64,000 nt of DNA from SVEL01 sp045123575 (GCA_045123575.1 JBGVKG010000062.1:44107-108106), one strand, 5' to 3'. Shown: positions 9,590-18,290, numbered from the stretch's first letter. Numbers and translations: made by a program. The notes: generated by a model from the sequence alone, not told the origin.

Positions 9590-10258
9590 TTATATTATCC
9601 TTCCATCGCTTATCTCTATAACTCTGCCACACTTTCCTGCCACTTCCATATCATGAGTTATGATGATAACCGTTGTACCCTGCTCATTTAACTTTTTAAA
9701 TACATTCATTATCTCTGCAGAGGTTTTTACATCCAATGCTCCTGTTGGTTCATCTGCCAATAAAATACTTGGATTATTTATCATAGCTCTAGCTATAGCT
9801 ACACGCTGCTTCTGTCCTCCTGATAGTTTATTAACTTTTTTGTCTGCAAACTCATCCATTTCCATCTGTTTTAATATATCCATAGCCTTAGCTACCTTTG
9901 CCTTCTGACCTTTTATACCCTTAGAAAAGTACAACGGAAGCATAACATTTTCTATAACCGAATAACTCTCCACCAATGCAAAATCCTGTAACACTATACC
10001 TATCTTAGTATTTCGTATATAGGCTCGTTTCTTTTCATTCAATGTAGATATATCCTCACCTGCTAAATAATACTCTCCCTGCTCAAAGTCATCAATACAA
10101 CCTAATATGTGCATAAGTGTAGACTTACCCGCACCAGATTTACCTATAATAGCTACCATCTCACCATCCTTAATAGTAAGTGAAACATCCTTCAATGCTT
10201 CAAAGGCATTGGTTTTGCCTAAGTTGTATGTCTTATGTATTTTTTTTATCTCTATCAT
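9590..10258 (-). CDS. ABC transporter ATP-binding protein (MacB/LolD-type)
   Basis: This 222-residue ATPase has Walker A GKSGAGKS (39-46), signature LSGGQ (145-149), Walker B ILLADE with catalytic Glu170, and the H-loop His of ITHD. The sequence resembles the LolD/MacB/BceA group, whose members energise FtsX-type permeases rather than ordinary import. The start has GGAGAG 5 bp upstream. Two FtsX-type permeases lie immediately upstream, and the set follows an agr quorum-sensing locus. Export of, or resistance to, a peptide is plausible. The ATPase call is firm; the substrate is unknown. Confidence 0.93.
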   Translation of the reverse strand: MIEIKKIHKTYNLGKTNAFEALKDVSLTIKDGEMVAIIGKSGAGKSTLMHILGCIDDFEQGEYYLAGEDISTLNEKKRAYIRNTKIGIVLQDFALVESYSVIENVMLPLYFSKGIKGQKAKVAKAMDILKQMEMDEFADKKVNKLSGGQKQRVAIARAMINNPSILLADEPTGALDVKTSAEIMNVFKKLNEQGTTVIIITHDMEVAGKCGRVIEISDGRII

Positions 10259-10275
10259 AAATACTCTCCCTATAC

Positions 10276-11511
10276 CTAATCCATATTTTTTATTATCTGT
10301 ACTGGCGGATTATCCTTTAGCACCCTCTTTGCTGTCATCGTAGACCACAGTACAATAGCAGCACACACTGCAAACATAAATCCGTACTGTAACACATCCA
10401 GATTGCAATTTATCTCGCCTACCAATTTAAATTTATTTTGCAAGGTCAGTAGACTTATAGTAAATACTGTAGATATAACCGAATTAAAAGTCATCTCCAA
10501 TGCTGTCATACGTTGAGCTACAGTATAATGCATACCACAAGTATACATAATTCCATAAAATCTAGTACTAATAACCGTCTTAATAGTCACTATACCTGTT
10601 ATACACACTACAAATAATACAACTACAATAATGGTTAACGGAATATATTTAAATACCTCACTCTTATACAATACATTGCTTCTATATACTATATCCTCAG
10701 CGTCAGGATATACCATTTCAGAAGTAATTGGATGTAATTGCTTCTCATACTCAGATATCGCTTCAATCAATGAAGTGCGTTCCTCTTTACCCATATTGTC
10801 ACTTGGATTAATTATAATATTTTCGTATGTAGATGTATCTATAACTCTACTTAACTCTTTTATCTTACCCAGTTCTTCCTCTGGTATAATCATCTTTACT
10901 GTCTCTGTCTGTTCATAACTATATACAGGAAAAAAATCCTCATATACCATATCACTAGAGATTTCTTCCTCTGAACTATACAGACGTTGGCCTTCACTTA
11001 TAATACCTGCTACATAGACATCCACACATATACTGCTATTTTCCCCATCTAAAATCCATATTTCATAGCTAAAGGTATCTCCTACTTTAATGCCATAAGG
11101 ATTGTGTGATATGTAAGCTGTTATAGTGTCATCATATTGCTTTGCGCTAGCTGGATAAGTCGTCTCATCCATTCTAGGTGTTAACATCTCCATAACTTGT
11201 TTAGGATAAACTGACGAGTGTATACTTGTCTGCTCATATCCTTCTATTCTTCCACTGAAACTCTGTGAAAACAGTAACTTATCTTCTGCTCCTAACCTTT
11301 CTTCAATATACTTCCTCATGTCATAAAAGCCCCAAGTAACAAATATACTGTCTTCATCTATATATTCCTGAGCAAGTCTATGTATCTTTGTATCCTGCTC
11401 TAGATTAGATATAAATATAGTTGACATAACCATAATCACTATCATTAAAAGGATTGTACATAGATTAAACCAAAAGTTTCTAATATATTCACTTAATCCA
11501 AATCTAAACAT
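10276..11511 (-). CDS. FtsX/MacB-type ABC permease (1 of 2)
   Basis: The 411-residue protein has one N-terminal transmembrane helix (about 15-35), a large extracellular domain (about 40-285) and three C-terminal helices starting near 290 (YIPLTIIVVVLFVVCITGIV). This is the standard FtsX/MacB permease layout. It lies 17 bp upstream of its ATPase and 15 bp downstream of a second permease, so a heterodimeric mechanotransmission-type transporter is likely. Such transporters move or release peptides and lipoproteins, or sense and detoxify antimicrobials. No substrate can be inferred. Confidence 0.82.
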   Translation of the reverse strand: MFRFGLSEYIRNFWFNLCTILLMIVIMVMSTIFISNLEQDTKIHRLAQEYIDEDSIFVTWGFYDMRKYIEERLGAEDKLLFSQSFSGRIEGYEQTSIHSSVYPKQVMEMLTPRMDETTYPASAKQYDDTITAYISHNPYGIKVGDTFSYEIWILDGENSSICVDVYVAGIISEGQRLYSSEEEISSDMVYEDFFPVYSYEQTETVKMIIPEEELGKIKELSRVIDTSTYENIIINPSDNMGKEERTSLIEAISEYEKQLHPITSEMVYPDAEDIVYRSNVLYKSEVFKYIPLTIIVVVLFVVCITGIVTIKTVISTRFYGIMYTCGMHYTVAQRMTALEMTFNSVISTVFTISLLTLQNKFKLVGEINCNLDVLQYGFMFAVCAAIVLWSTMTAKRVLKDNPPVQIIKNMD

Positions 11512-11526
11512 ATAATCCCATCCCCC

Positions 11527-12621
11527 TTATCTTTTAGCCTGCCTCAACATGTCTGTCAATCTACGGCTGTTAGTAAGTTTTAGCATTATATATGTAATAA
11601 TAAATATACACGTCATATACAGCAATAACATAATGGCGTATGATTTAAATCCATACAAAGGGACACTACTCTCATACACCTCTACGATAATACTCTCTAT
11701 ACCCAATCTATACACTAAGAAGCCAATGACAGCTACAGATGCACTGACCAAAATTATCTCTATCTCATTGATCGCAAGTCTTATACCGCTTGTAGCTCCT
11801 ACTATGCCGTATACTGCCATCTGCTTCTTACGTCTACTTATGATATAGCCATATATCAAACATGTATTTAACGCGGATACAACACCTATAGCAACAGATA
11901 TAACAATAATACTCTGCATAGAAATCAGTTCGTCTGAATCCTTTAATTGGAATTCATCTACAATAACTTTGTCTCCAAACAGTCCCTCCATAGTATCTTT
12001 AAATCTTATATAGTCAGACTGTTTAGGTAACTGCTTAAAATTCAAATATATTAAAAATAGTTCTAAGTCATTGCATTCTGAAGTAAAAGGTATCTCTAGA
12101 TTTATATTGCCTATATTTTGTCTACCTATAATCTGAAAATCAATACCACCGATACTTAACATCTCACCTATCTCGCCTTCTATATTGCCACTAATGCATA
12201 CCACATTACTGCCATTTAACATATCTTTGTCAGATATGTTTCGTCCCTCATCCATAGGTGTATTATTATTTATAGTATCAGACCATTTATACTCTCCATT
12301 GTAATATTCAAAATGCATACTTAATGGTGACTCATCTTGAAAACTTCCTATATACACATAATCAAGTCTATCTTGCATAGGCTCAAGCATAGTGGGAAGA
12401 CTTTCTCTTAGTTCTCCCACTTTTCCAGCCTCCACACACGCACCAAAGCTGTAGCTTTCTATATCCAATTCCTGCATCTTGGCAGAATAACTACCGACTA
12501 TACCATATGCAAAGAATATGCTTATAACAGCAACTAACTGTGACACTATCATAAGGATATATTCTCTAGGAAATTCTAATATTGAGTTTTTAATATTTCT
12601 AAATGCTAATTTTATAATCAT
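11527..12621 (-). CDS. FtsX/MacB-type ABC permease (2 of 2)
   Basis: This 364-residue membrane protein has an N-terminal helix (about 18-42), an extracellular domain of about 190 residues, and C-terminal helices beginning near 235 (IIVISVAIGVVSALNTCLIY). The layout matches the neighbouring 411-residue permease, though the sequences are clearly diverged. The ribosome site CGGAG lies 6 bp before ATG 12621. It is flanked by a secreted protein upstream (34 bp) and the second permease downstream (15 bp). It probably forms the other half of the same transporter. Confidence 0.78.
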   Translation of the reverse strand: MIIKLAFRNIKNSILEFPREYILMIVSQLVAVISIFFAYGIVGSYSAKMQELDIESYSFGACVEAGKVGELRESLPTMLEPMQDRLDYVYIGSFQDESPLSMHFEYYNGEYKWSDTINNNTPMDEGRNISDKDMLNGSNVVCISGNIEGEIGEMLSIGGIDFQIIGRQNIGNINLEIPFTSECNDLELFLIYLNFKQLPKQSDYIRFKDTMEGLFGDKVIVDEFQLKDSDELISMQSIIVISVAIGVVSALNTCLIYGYIISRRKKQMAVYGIVGATSGIRLAINEIEIILVSASVAVIGFLVYRLGIESIIVEVYESSVPLYGFKSYAIMLLLYMTCIFIITYIMLKLTNSRRLTDMLRQAKR

Positions 12622-12655
12622 TATAATCTCCGCTAAAGTTGTGTACTTTTACATA

Positions 12656-13108
12656 TTATCGGTAATACTGTAATGCATTAACCGTAAAGTAATCTACCCT
12701 CGAATATGATGAACTAGTAGTTGACGAGTATGATACAGCATAATGAAAATAATCATATACATAACTGTTCTTGTCCCTCTCTATTTTAGCCTCTGTTATT
12801 TCACCATTTTCCAAAATCATTGATGCATCTAGCGGCATATCATACTTGCACTTATTGTAGTTATATCTATTAACTGAACAGTTATATAATCTCGTTGCAT
12901 TAGATTGATTTATCACAGTTGTTCTGGCATATGTTCCATTACTTGTAGCTGTAAAATATCCATAAGCACCATCAAGGATTTCTGTATAATTTTTTTGACC
13001 TCTTACCCTAATATCTGTCGTTTTTGTAGCCGCTAATGCTGTCGTTCCAATCATCAATGAACACATTACCGCACATACTACTATTTTTAATAAATTACTT
13101 TTTCTCAT
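12656..13108 (-). CDS. Secreted Ser/Tyr-rich protein of unknown function, possible agr-regulated product
   Basis: The 150-residue protein has a clear signal peptide (MRKSNLLKIVVCAVMCSL) with a likely cleavage after TALA. The mature part of about 125 residues is rich in Ser, Tyr, Thr and Asn, with two Cys residues (YNCS and NKCK). No family was recognised. It lies 51 bp downstream of agrD and 34 bp upstream of the first FtsX-type permease. It could be the substrate or partner of that transporter, or a quorum-controlled secreted effector such as a bacteriocin-like protein. That is inference from position; no bacteriocin motif was identified. Confidence 0.75.
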   Translation of the reverse strand: MRKSNLLKIVVCAVMCSLMIGTTALAATKTTDIRVRGQKNYTEILDGAYGYFTATSNGTYARTTVINQSNATRLYNCSVNRYNYNKCKYDMPLDASMILENGEITEAKIERDKNSYVYDYFHYAVSYSSTTSSSYSRVDYFTVNALQYYR

Positions 13109-13159
13109 AGTTTTTGCTCACCTTTCTCTTTTCTGTTCTAACCAACTGTTAAATCCTTT

Positions 13160-13306
13160 TTATCTTTTACTTTTCATCTTTTCAGGCACTACTGGTTGAT
13201 GAAACCATATTATACATGCCTGTGAAACGGAGGCTGTTCCAGCCATCAACGCCAATGCAGGAATTACTTTTCCCATCTTAATTAAAATACTTTTTAATCT
13301 TACCAT
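13160..13306 (-). CDS. agrD: AgrD-type cyclic lactone autoinducer precursor (48 residues)
   Basis: A small frame overlaps the end of agrB by 7 bp, with ribosome site GAAAGGAGTG before ATG 13306. The product has a basic amphipathic leader (MVRLKSILIKMGKVIP), an Ala/Gly-rich hydrophobic middle, then ACIIWFHQPVVPEKM and a basic tail. The Cys followed by aromatic residues and a Pro-Glu-rich tail is the AgrD pattern. The predicted signal is a thiolactone ring closing from Cys31 to about Phe35 (CIIWF), with the rest removed by AgrB. Its position directly after agrB supports this. The ring boundary and any exocyclic tail are inference. Confidence 0.88.
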   Translation of the reverse strand: MVRLKSILIKMGKVIPALALMAGTASVSQACIIWFHQPVVPEKMKSKR

Positions 13307-13920
13307 TTTTTCACTCCTTTCTTCTTATTATAGATGCGTTGGCGTAACCTATTTTTCAAGGTTCCTGCCACAAGAGATAAAGACACTACTAACATTCCGA
13401 GTGAAACCGAAAATCCCCATTTTTCTTTTTCAAAACAAAATATCAATACTAATGAGATTACCGTCATTACAATAATTGAGATGTTACTTACAACCTTAAA
13501 TTTTTTGTACTCCTCTTTAGTAAATGGTTTATTACAATCCTCTACTGGCGAAAAAATAATCACTAGTAAAAAAGAAACTACATCATTTACCACAGTAATA
13601 ATCATCTGAACATCTTCATGCAATAGTAGTACTGGGGTTAAACATGCTATATACGAACAAATAAGAATTAAAAAACATCCTACATGTGTTTCTGCGTGAA
13701 ATCCTCCTGAAGTAGTCCTTATAGCTATAAACCCAATCATAAACCATATTGTCACCATGACACTGTCACTTACTAACGCAAGGAAAACTAGTGCCATTAG
13801 ATTAATTACCGTTGATAAAAGTATCTCAAAACAATAATCATAAATATCTCTGTCATCCTCCTTAATAACGTTTATGCAAATAAAAAATGATGACACCCTT
13901 TTAGCCATATACGTAAGCAT
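13300..13920 (-). CDS. agrB: AgrB autoinducer-processing membrane protease
   Basis: AgrB cleaves the C-terminal tail of AgrD at the membrane and takes part in ring formation. The 206-residue product has several transmembrane helices and the catalytic pair in GGFHAETHVGC (His75 and Cys82), with the 7-residue spacing of staphylococcal AgrB. The start is ATG 13920 (MLTYMAKRV), preceded by AAGGAGGT; an upstream in-frame ATG at 13953 lacks a ribosome site. agrD overlaps its end, and two putative AgrA boxes lie upstream. The basic C-terminus (KKKGVKKW) encodes the agrD ribosome site. Confidence 0.92.
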   Translation of the reverse strand: MLTYMAKRVSSFFICINVIKEDDRDIYDYCFEILLSTVINLMALVFLALVSDSVMVTIWFMIGFIAIRTTSGGFHAETHVGCFLILICSYIACLTPVLLLHEDVQMIITVVNDVVSFLLVIIFSPVEDCNKPFTKEEYKKFKVVSNISIIVMTVISLVLIFCFEKEKWGFSVSLGMLVVSLSLVAGTLKNRLRQRIYNKKKGVKKW

Positions 13921-13960
13921 CTTCTTACCTCCTTGGCGTAAGGTTATCATCAATTTTTAT

Positions 13961-14010
13961 GTTATACAATTCAACCTGTAGATTCGACACTTTTTTCTGC
14001 AACTTCGACA
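13961..14010 (-). promoter_or_regulatory. Putative AgrA (LytTR) binding boxes and promoter of agrBD
   Basis: On the minus strand, two TGTCGAA copies (14004-14010 and 13983-13989) start exactly 21 bp apart, two helical turns, as at known AgrA/VirR promoters. TATAAC (13961-13966) lies 16 bp beyond the proximal copy, which therefore sits at the -35 position. No independent -35 is seen, consistent with activator dependence. Confidence 0.6.
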
Positions 14011-14015
14011 TTGTT

Positions 14016-15314
14016 TTATTTATTTTTTATTAAAATAAGCACTTCAAAAGTATCATCCGACTGTTTGAAAGTACAATTTCCATCGTATTTCTTAACAATT
14101 TCATCAACACTTTTTAAGCCAAACCCATGTAATTCTCTATTTTTCTTTGTAGTAATTATATTATTTAAGTCATGACTTATATATTCATTTTTTGAATTAT
14201 AAACTCTTATATTCATATAATTCATTTGCTGTGCCATATTTAAAATAATAAACCTTTCTGGCACTTCTTCATTCATATTTGCTTCTATAGCATTATCTAA
14301 TAGATTACCTAACAGCACACATAAATCCATTACGTCTATGACATTGTTATCAGAAATATATATGGAGTTCGAAAACTTAATATTATTATCATTCATAGTT
14401 ATAAGCTTAGATGTAATAAGCGCATCTACAGCTTCTATTCCTGTAAATTTAAGAGTATATGCAGATGATATTTCTTCACATATAGCGTCAATACGCTTCA
14501 TACCTTCTGTAGGATTTGTAGAATATATATCACGCAATGCAAACAGCTGATTTTTCAAATCATGCATTGTTTTGTTTGTAATCTTTTGTCTAAAAGATAA
14601 CTCCTTATAATACTCTGCTTTATGCTCTAACTGTTGTCTTATAATCTGTTCTTCATTCTTTGCCTGTGTTATCTTTAATTGATACTCAAGCAGATAAAAC
14701 ACCAATATATTTGCAACAATAAGAAAAATTATGGCTATTATAGCAAAAACTAAAAGTATACTCGGTTTGGCCTCATATACAAACTGAGCCATAATATATG
14801 TTATCATAAAGCTAGCCAGCGGAAGAGTAACTAGTGGTATAAAAACTCTTTTCGACATTCTTACTTCTAGCTTAACGCTAAAATAACTGATAAATTTTAT
14901 CAGTATATACACCATTAATTTAGAAATCAGTACCCCCTGTATATAATACAATATACTTTTACTAAAATATTCCACTGGGGCTTTTGACAATATTGCCAAC
15001 AACAATCCAACCAAAACTTCTGATAAGCCTAAAAAGAGCACAACCGCTATCGAAAATAGCCACCTTTTTCCCCATGAGATATCATATAAAATTGACACCA
15101 CAACTATCATTAAGAACGCATTGATAGAAACCAACATTTGTTGTTCTACTGCTACTATTATCAATGATTGTACCGCAAATAAGCTAATGCATATTAATAT
15201 TCTTCTATATACAGTTAACTCTTTTTTATGTGCTACAGCATTAAAAAAATTCACTGCAATTAATATTTCCAATGCTACACCTACTATATCAACTATATCA
15301 AAAAGTTCTCTCAT
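14016..15314 (-). CDS. agrC: AgrC-type peptide-sensing histidine kinase
   Basis: The 432-residue protein has an N-terminal half with about six transmembrane helices (to about 212), the receptor part for the AgrD peptide. A coiled stretch and a GHKL-type kinase follow: H-box MHDLKNQ with His251, N-box LLGNLLDNAIEAN and G-box LHGFGLKSVDEIV. The gene overlaps the end of agrA by 4 bp (ATGA) and precedes agrB by 95 bp, completing the agr layout. It probably phosphorylates AgrA when the cyclic peptide is bound. It is a full-length member by size and motifs. Confidence 0.92.
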   Translation of the reverse strand: MRELFDIVDIVGVALEILIAVNFFNAVAHKKELTVYRRILICISLFAVQSLIIVAVEQQMLVSINAFLMIVVVSILYDISWGKRWLFSIAVVLFLGLSEVLVGLLLAILSKAPVEYFSKSILYYIQGVLISKLMVYILIKFISYFSVKLEVRMSKRVFIPLVTLPLASFMITYIMAQFVYEAKPSILLVFAIIAIIFLIVANILVFYLLEYQLKITQAKNEEQIIRQQLEHKAEYYKELSFRQKITNKTMHDLKNQLFALRDIYSTNPTEGMKRIDAICEEISSAYTLKFTGIEAVDALITSKLITMNDNNIKFSNSIYISDNNVIDVMDLCVLLGNLLDNAIEANMNEEVPERFIILNMAQQMNYMNIRVYNSKNEYISHDLNNIITTKKNRELHGFGLKSVDEIVKKYDGNCTFKQSDDTFEVLILIKNK

Positions 15315-16018
15315 ATCAATTTACCTGTCAAATATATATTAAAAGCTTTTAACAAACCTTCCCTATATTTTCTTCCTATTGGGATTACTACATCATTGCT
15401 TAATACCACATCTGCCTTGTTTATCTCTTTTATCTTGCTCATATTTATTATAAAGCCTTGGTGACATCTAACAAAGTCATATGGTTTTAGTTTTGTGACC
15501 TGCTCCGGCAACATTCCTACGCACTCATATGCCTTTGATTCAGTATATATATATAAATGTCTATTATATGCTTCAATATAGAAAATGTCTCCATATTTTA
15601 TGATATAGCTAGTATCTCTCCAGCGAATACGATAAAGTTGATGAGCCTTTTTGTATTCACTAATAGCTCGTTCAAAGTCATAACAGAAACTTTCCTCCTC
15701 CACTGGTTTTACCAGAAACTGAAATGCTCCTAATCTAAAAGTATCCGAAACATAACCCACATGGCTTGTAGTAAAAATAACTATAGCATCACTATTCTTT
15801 TCACGTAAAATATGCGCAACCTCTATTCCTGAAGTCGTTGCCATTTCTATATCAAGAAAAACAATATCAAACTTATTTCCGCTACTAATTTGTTCAAGAA
15901 ACTGTTCCCCAGATAGAAACTTATATATCTTCATTTCTTCTGTTTCTTTATATTTTTGTAGCATCCGATTAATTCTCTCTATGCAGTTGTTCTCATCATC
16001 ACATATAGCAATATTCAT
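15311..16018 (-). CDS. agrA: AgrA-type LytTR response regulator
   Basis: The 235-residue protein has a receiver domain (Asp-rich AICDDEN, phosphoacceptor Asp56 in FDIVFLDIEM, Lys in LVKPV) and a C-terminal LytTR DNA-binding domain (about 135-232, with YNRHLYIYTESKAYEC and VRCHQGFIINM). It should bind 9-bp direct repeats spaced by 12 bp, such as the pair upstream of agrB. The ribosome site GAGGTG lies 10 bp before ATG 16018. Only 22 bp upstream is the relic of the rlmD 3' end, then the left end of the integrated element, so its original upstream promoter has been displaced. Confidence 0.92.
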   Translation of the reverse strand: MNIAICDDENNCIERINRMLQKYKETEEMKIYKFLSGEQFLEQISSGNKFDIVFLDIEMATTSGIEVAHILREKNSDAIVIFTTSHVGYVSDTFRLGAFQFLVKPVEEESFCYDFERAISEYKKAHQLYRIRWRDTSYIIKYGDIFYIEAYNRHLYIYTESKAYECVGMLPEQVTKLKPYDFVRCHQGFIINMSKIKEINKADVVLSNDVVIPIGRKYREGLLKAFNIYLTGKLI

Positions 16019-16040
16019 CTTTTGATATTCACCTCTTTAG

Positions 16041-16079
16041 TTAATTTCTCTCCAAAAGAACGACCGTCTCCACATGAAA
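16041..16079 (-). pseudogene. Displaced native 3' end of rlmD left outside the integrated element
   Basis: The minus strand reads FHVETVVLLERN followed by a stop, the characteristic C-terminus of RlmD/RumA (compare FHVETVILMSRKDK of the intact gene ending at 48485). Nothing upstream of this in the same frame resembles RlmD. It is the part of rlmD cut off by insertion of the element. Confidence 0.75.
16066..16079. repeat. Left attachment-site core
   Basis: GTCTCCACATGAAA, identical to 48516-48529. The identity extends to AC[C/T]GTCTCC on the left with one mismatch. It codes FHVET on the minus strand. Confidence 0.75.
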
Positions 16080-16179
16080 TGTCTGGTTTGAATTGATGTC
16101 TTGTGCTTGGATATGTTTCCTTACCATTTGACAATCACATTTCATTTTTATACTCAATAATCGTTTTTCTCTAATTAAT

Positions 16180-17715
16180 TCAACTATAAGCATTCATTAA
16201 GGTTTCTGGAACCTTTATTTTGAAATCAATTAATCCATACCTTGCGTAACGTTTACTAGTAGTACCAACCATACATTTTCCTCTATCAGAAAGAGCTTTA
16301 CTGACCAGCTTCATTCCATCCGCATATTGCATTAACTCCAAATAATGCCCCTCCAATAAGATTGGCGTTGGTAATTGATATTTCACTCCAGTTCCAACAG
16401 AGTAATTAGTTATCACAAAAAAATCTATGGTCTTAGGTACAATTCCTTCATATTCCATACCAAAGTATTCTGATAATATCTCGTTATGTTCTTCAACATA
16501 TTTCTTGGCCCATTCCAATTGAGAGTATGCTTTTCTTAACATCTCATCCAAATTAGTTATATCTCTTTCAGAATCAACCGGAATTTTATATTTTAATTCA
16601 ATCACCTGCAAATGGTTATTTAACCTATCATAAACTAACATATCCATTCCTGGTCTAATTTCTTGCTCCTTATTCAAATTTTTAGCAACCACAAATCTTT
16701 TATTTACAATTTCTTTTATCCTATTTTTTTGCTCTGTCTCAAACATATTCTGCTCTATCTCATATTGCTTAGAATGACGTTTTGATAATATTCTTAAAGC
16801 ATTTACTGCTGGTCTCTGCATACTAAAAATTCCCTCTGAGAGCATAATTTCATCATTGCCCATTTCAAACAAATAATTTAATGATAAATCTGCATTTTTG
16901 TCATCCATTTTATATGTAAAAAAATCAACCGCATCTTCAACCTTTTCTCTACATATTCCCGATTCTTCAATTAACATATCTACTAACTTATCTCTTTTAC
17001 ATTTAATAATCCCTTCATCTCCCGGAATCAGAATATGATTATTAAGCATTCTTCTCATTATGTAATTATTTAACCCCGAGGATATCTCCTCATAGTCTTT
17101 TAAAGTAAAGTTCCCAAAATTAAAATTATACGAAAATATAAAATCACTCCTATGAACAGTTTCTATTGCTTTTATATCATTATCATTTTGGAATTCTCTC
17201 ATAACCTCCATAAGTGCATTTTCTTCTAACTTCTTCCTATTCAAAGTATCATACATCTCATGCACTTGGTGACTTGCTTCATCCACATAGTCAAACTGAA
17301 TACAATTTTCAAACATTCTATATGAAACAACCTTTTTGCTATGAAAAAAAGAATATTTAACAAATTCATTATATGCAAATGCTAATCCCATTAATTCATA
17401 TACTTGAACCGCAAGCACCACTTCACTTTGTTCACCATCATTATCGCAATATTCTTGACACCATCTGCATATCCATTTTAAAGATTCTTGAAAAAATGCG
17501 ATTTCATCAATATATGTTGCATTTGTTCGGATTAACTTTTTCATATATGTTTGTTTTTTATCATAATCGCTTCTCTGAAACATAGAAAAAAGCATTCCTA
17601 CCTTTATCATTACACATTCTATCGCTTCTTTCACGCTCAATTTAAATAATGCGTTCTTTGCAATATTTTCATCTAAAACCTGTTTTCTTTTATATAACTG
17701 TTCAAATTCATTCAT
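16180..17715 (-). CDS. Uncharacterised protein with C-terminal PD-(D/E)XK-nuclease-like motif
   Basis: About 511 residues from ATG 17715 (GGAG 6 bp upstream); a GTG at 17751 would add 12 residues. The N-terminal two-thirds are helical and match no family I recognise. The C-terminal part has GMDMLVYDRLNNHLQVIELKY: an Asp followed about 16 residues later by a hydrophobic strand ending in Glu-x-Lys, the usual PD-(D/E)XK core. It is the leftmost gene of the element, at the end of the defence block. A role as a restriction-type nuclease or anti-phage effector is plausible but unproven. It reads toward agrA. Confidence 0.6.
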   Translation of the reverse strand: MNEFEQLYKRKQVLDENIAKNALFKLSVKEAIECVMIKVGMLFSMFQRSDYDKKQTYMKKLIRTNATYIDEIAFFQESLKWICRWCQEYCDNDGEQSEVVLAVQVYELMGLAFAYNEFVKYSFFHSKKVVSYRMFENCIQFDYVDEASHQVHEMYDTLNRKKLEENALMEVMREFQNDNDIKAIETVHRSDFIFSYNFNFGNFTLKDYEEISSGLNNYIMRRMLNNHILIPGDEGIIKCKRDKLVDMLIEESGICREKVEDAVDFFTYKMDDKNADLSLNYLFEMGNDEIMLSEGIFSMQRPAVNALRILSKRHSKQYEIEQNMFETEQKNRIKEIVNKRFVVAKNLNKEQEIRPGMDMLVYDRLNNHLQVIELKYKIPVDSERDITNLDEMLRKAYSQLEWAKKYVEEHNEILSEYFGMEYEGIVPKTIDFFVITNYSVGTGVKYQLPTPILLEGHYLELMQYADGMKLVSKALSDRGKCMVGTTSKRYARYGLIDFKIKVPETLMNAYS

Positions 17716-18058
17716 ATTTTTCTCCACATAAAAATTAATAAATGCACTCACTCAACTGACCGTGAGGCGTGATTGGATGTCAAAAATGGATATGAATAAG
17801 TGCTGTTATAGGGAATATATCTAAGGGATTTTTAGGTTTATGGGAATAGGTCGAAGGGTATGTATTTCATTCCACTCAAGCATCACCTACATATCCCCAT
17901 TTATGGCAATGAAAATTATCTATGACATTTCTGTGACATTTTCTATGACATTTTTCATTGGCATAATTTTCTATGAGCACTCAACCTTATGGTATAAGCA
18001 CCCGAGATTGGTGCGGATACAACAACTTACTCGAATATCTCATATGTTATCGGTTCAT

Positions 18059-18189
18059 GCTTGTACCCTGCTTGTCCCCTGGCTTGTACCACAGCTTGTT
18101 CACTAGCCTGTTCTCTAACTTGTTCACTCAGCCTGAGCCCTAGCTTGAGCCCAACTTGAGACCTAACCTATGTCCTAACTTGTGTCCTG
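18059..18189. repeat. Degenerate 12-bp minisatellite (about ten units)
   Basis: On the minus strand the unit is roughly ACAAGYTAGKGA, repeated head to tail with point changes. One frame reads as EQ-x-x quartets. Position in an untranslated stretch suggests a decayed coding repeat. Confidence 0.55.
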
Positions 18190-18230
18190 CACTAATCTTC
18201 GGCACCTCTTCAGCATATCTCCGGCACTCT

Positions 18231-18290
18231 TCATGCGCGGCATCATGCGTGGTATCATGCGCGGCATCATGCGTGGTATCATGCGCGGTC
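18231..18290. repeat. 12-bp tandem repeat, five units
   Basis: TCATGCGCGGCA and TCATGCGTGGTA alternate as five units. The following ACCACGCATGATA (18291-18303) is the inverse complement of a unit, so the end can fold into a hairpin. Confidence 0.75.

Noticed and set aside
12656..13159. A second pair of AgrA boxes upstream of the secreted-protein gene
   Set aside because: Only one AACAGTTGG-like word is present and no partner occurs 21 bp away; the 51-bp gap does not support a separate regulated promoter.
16041..16146. A separate 34-residue gene ending FHVETVVLLERN
   Set aside because: The C-terminal part is plainly the RlmD end, and the upstream residues have no ribosome site and lie across the attachment core; explained as an rlmD remnant.
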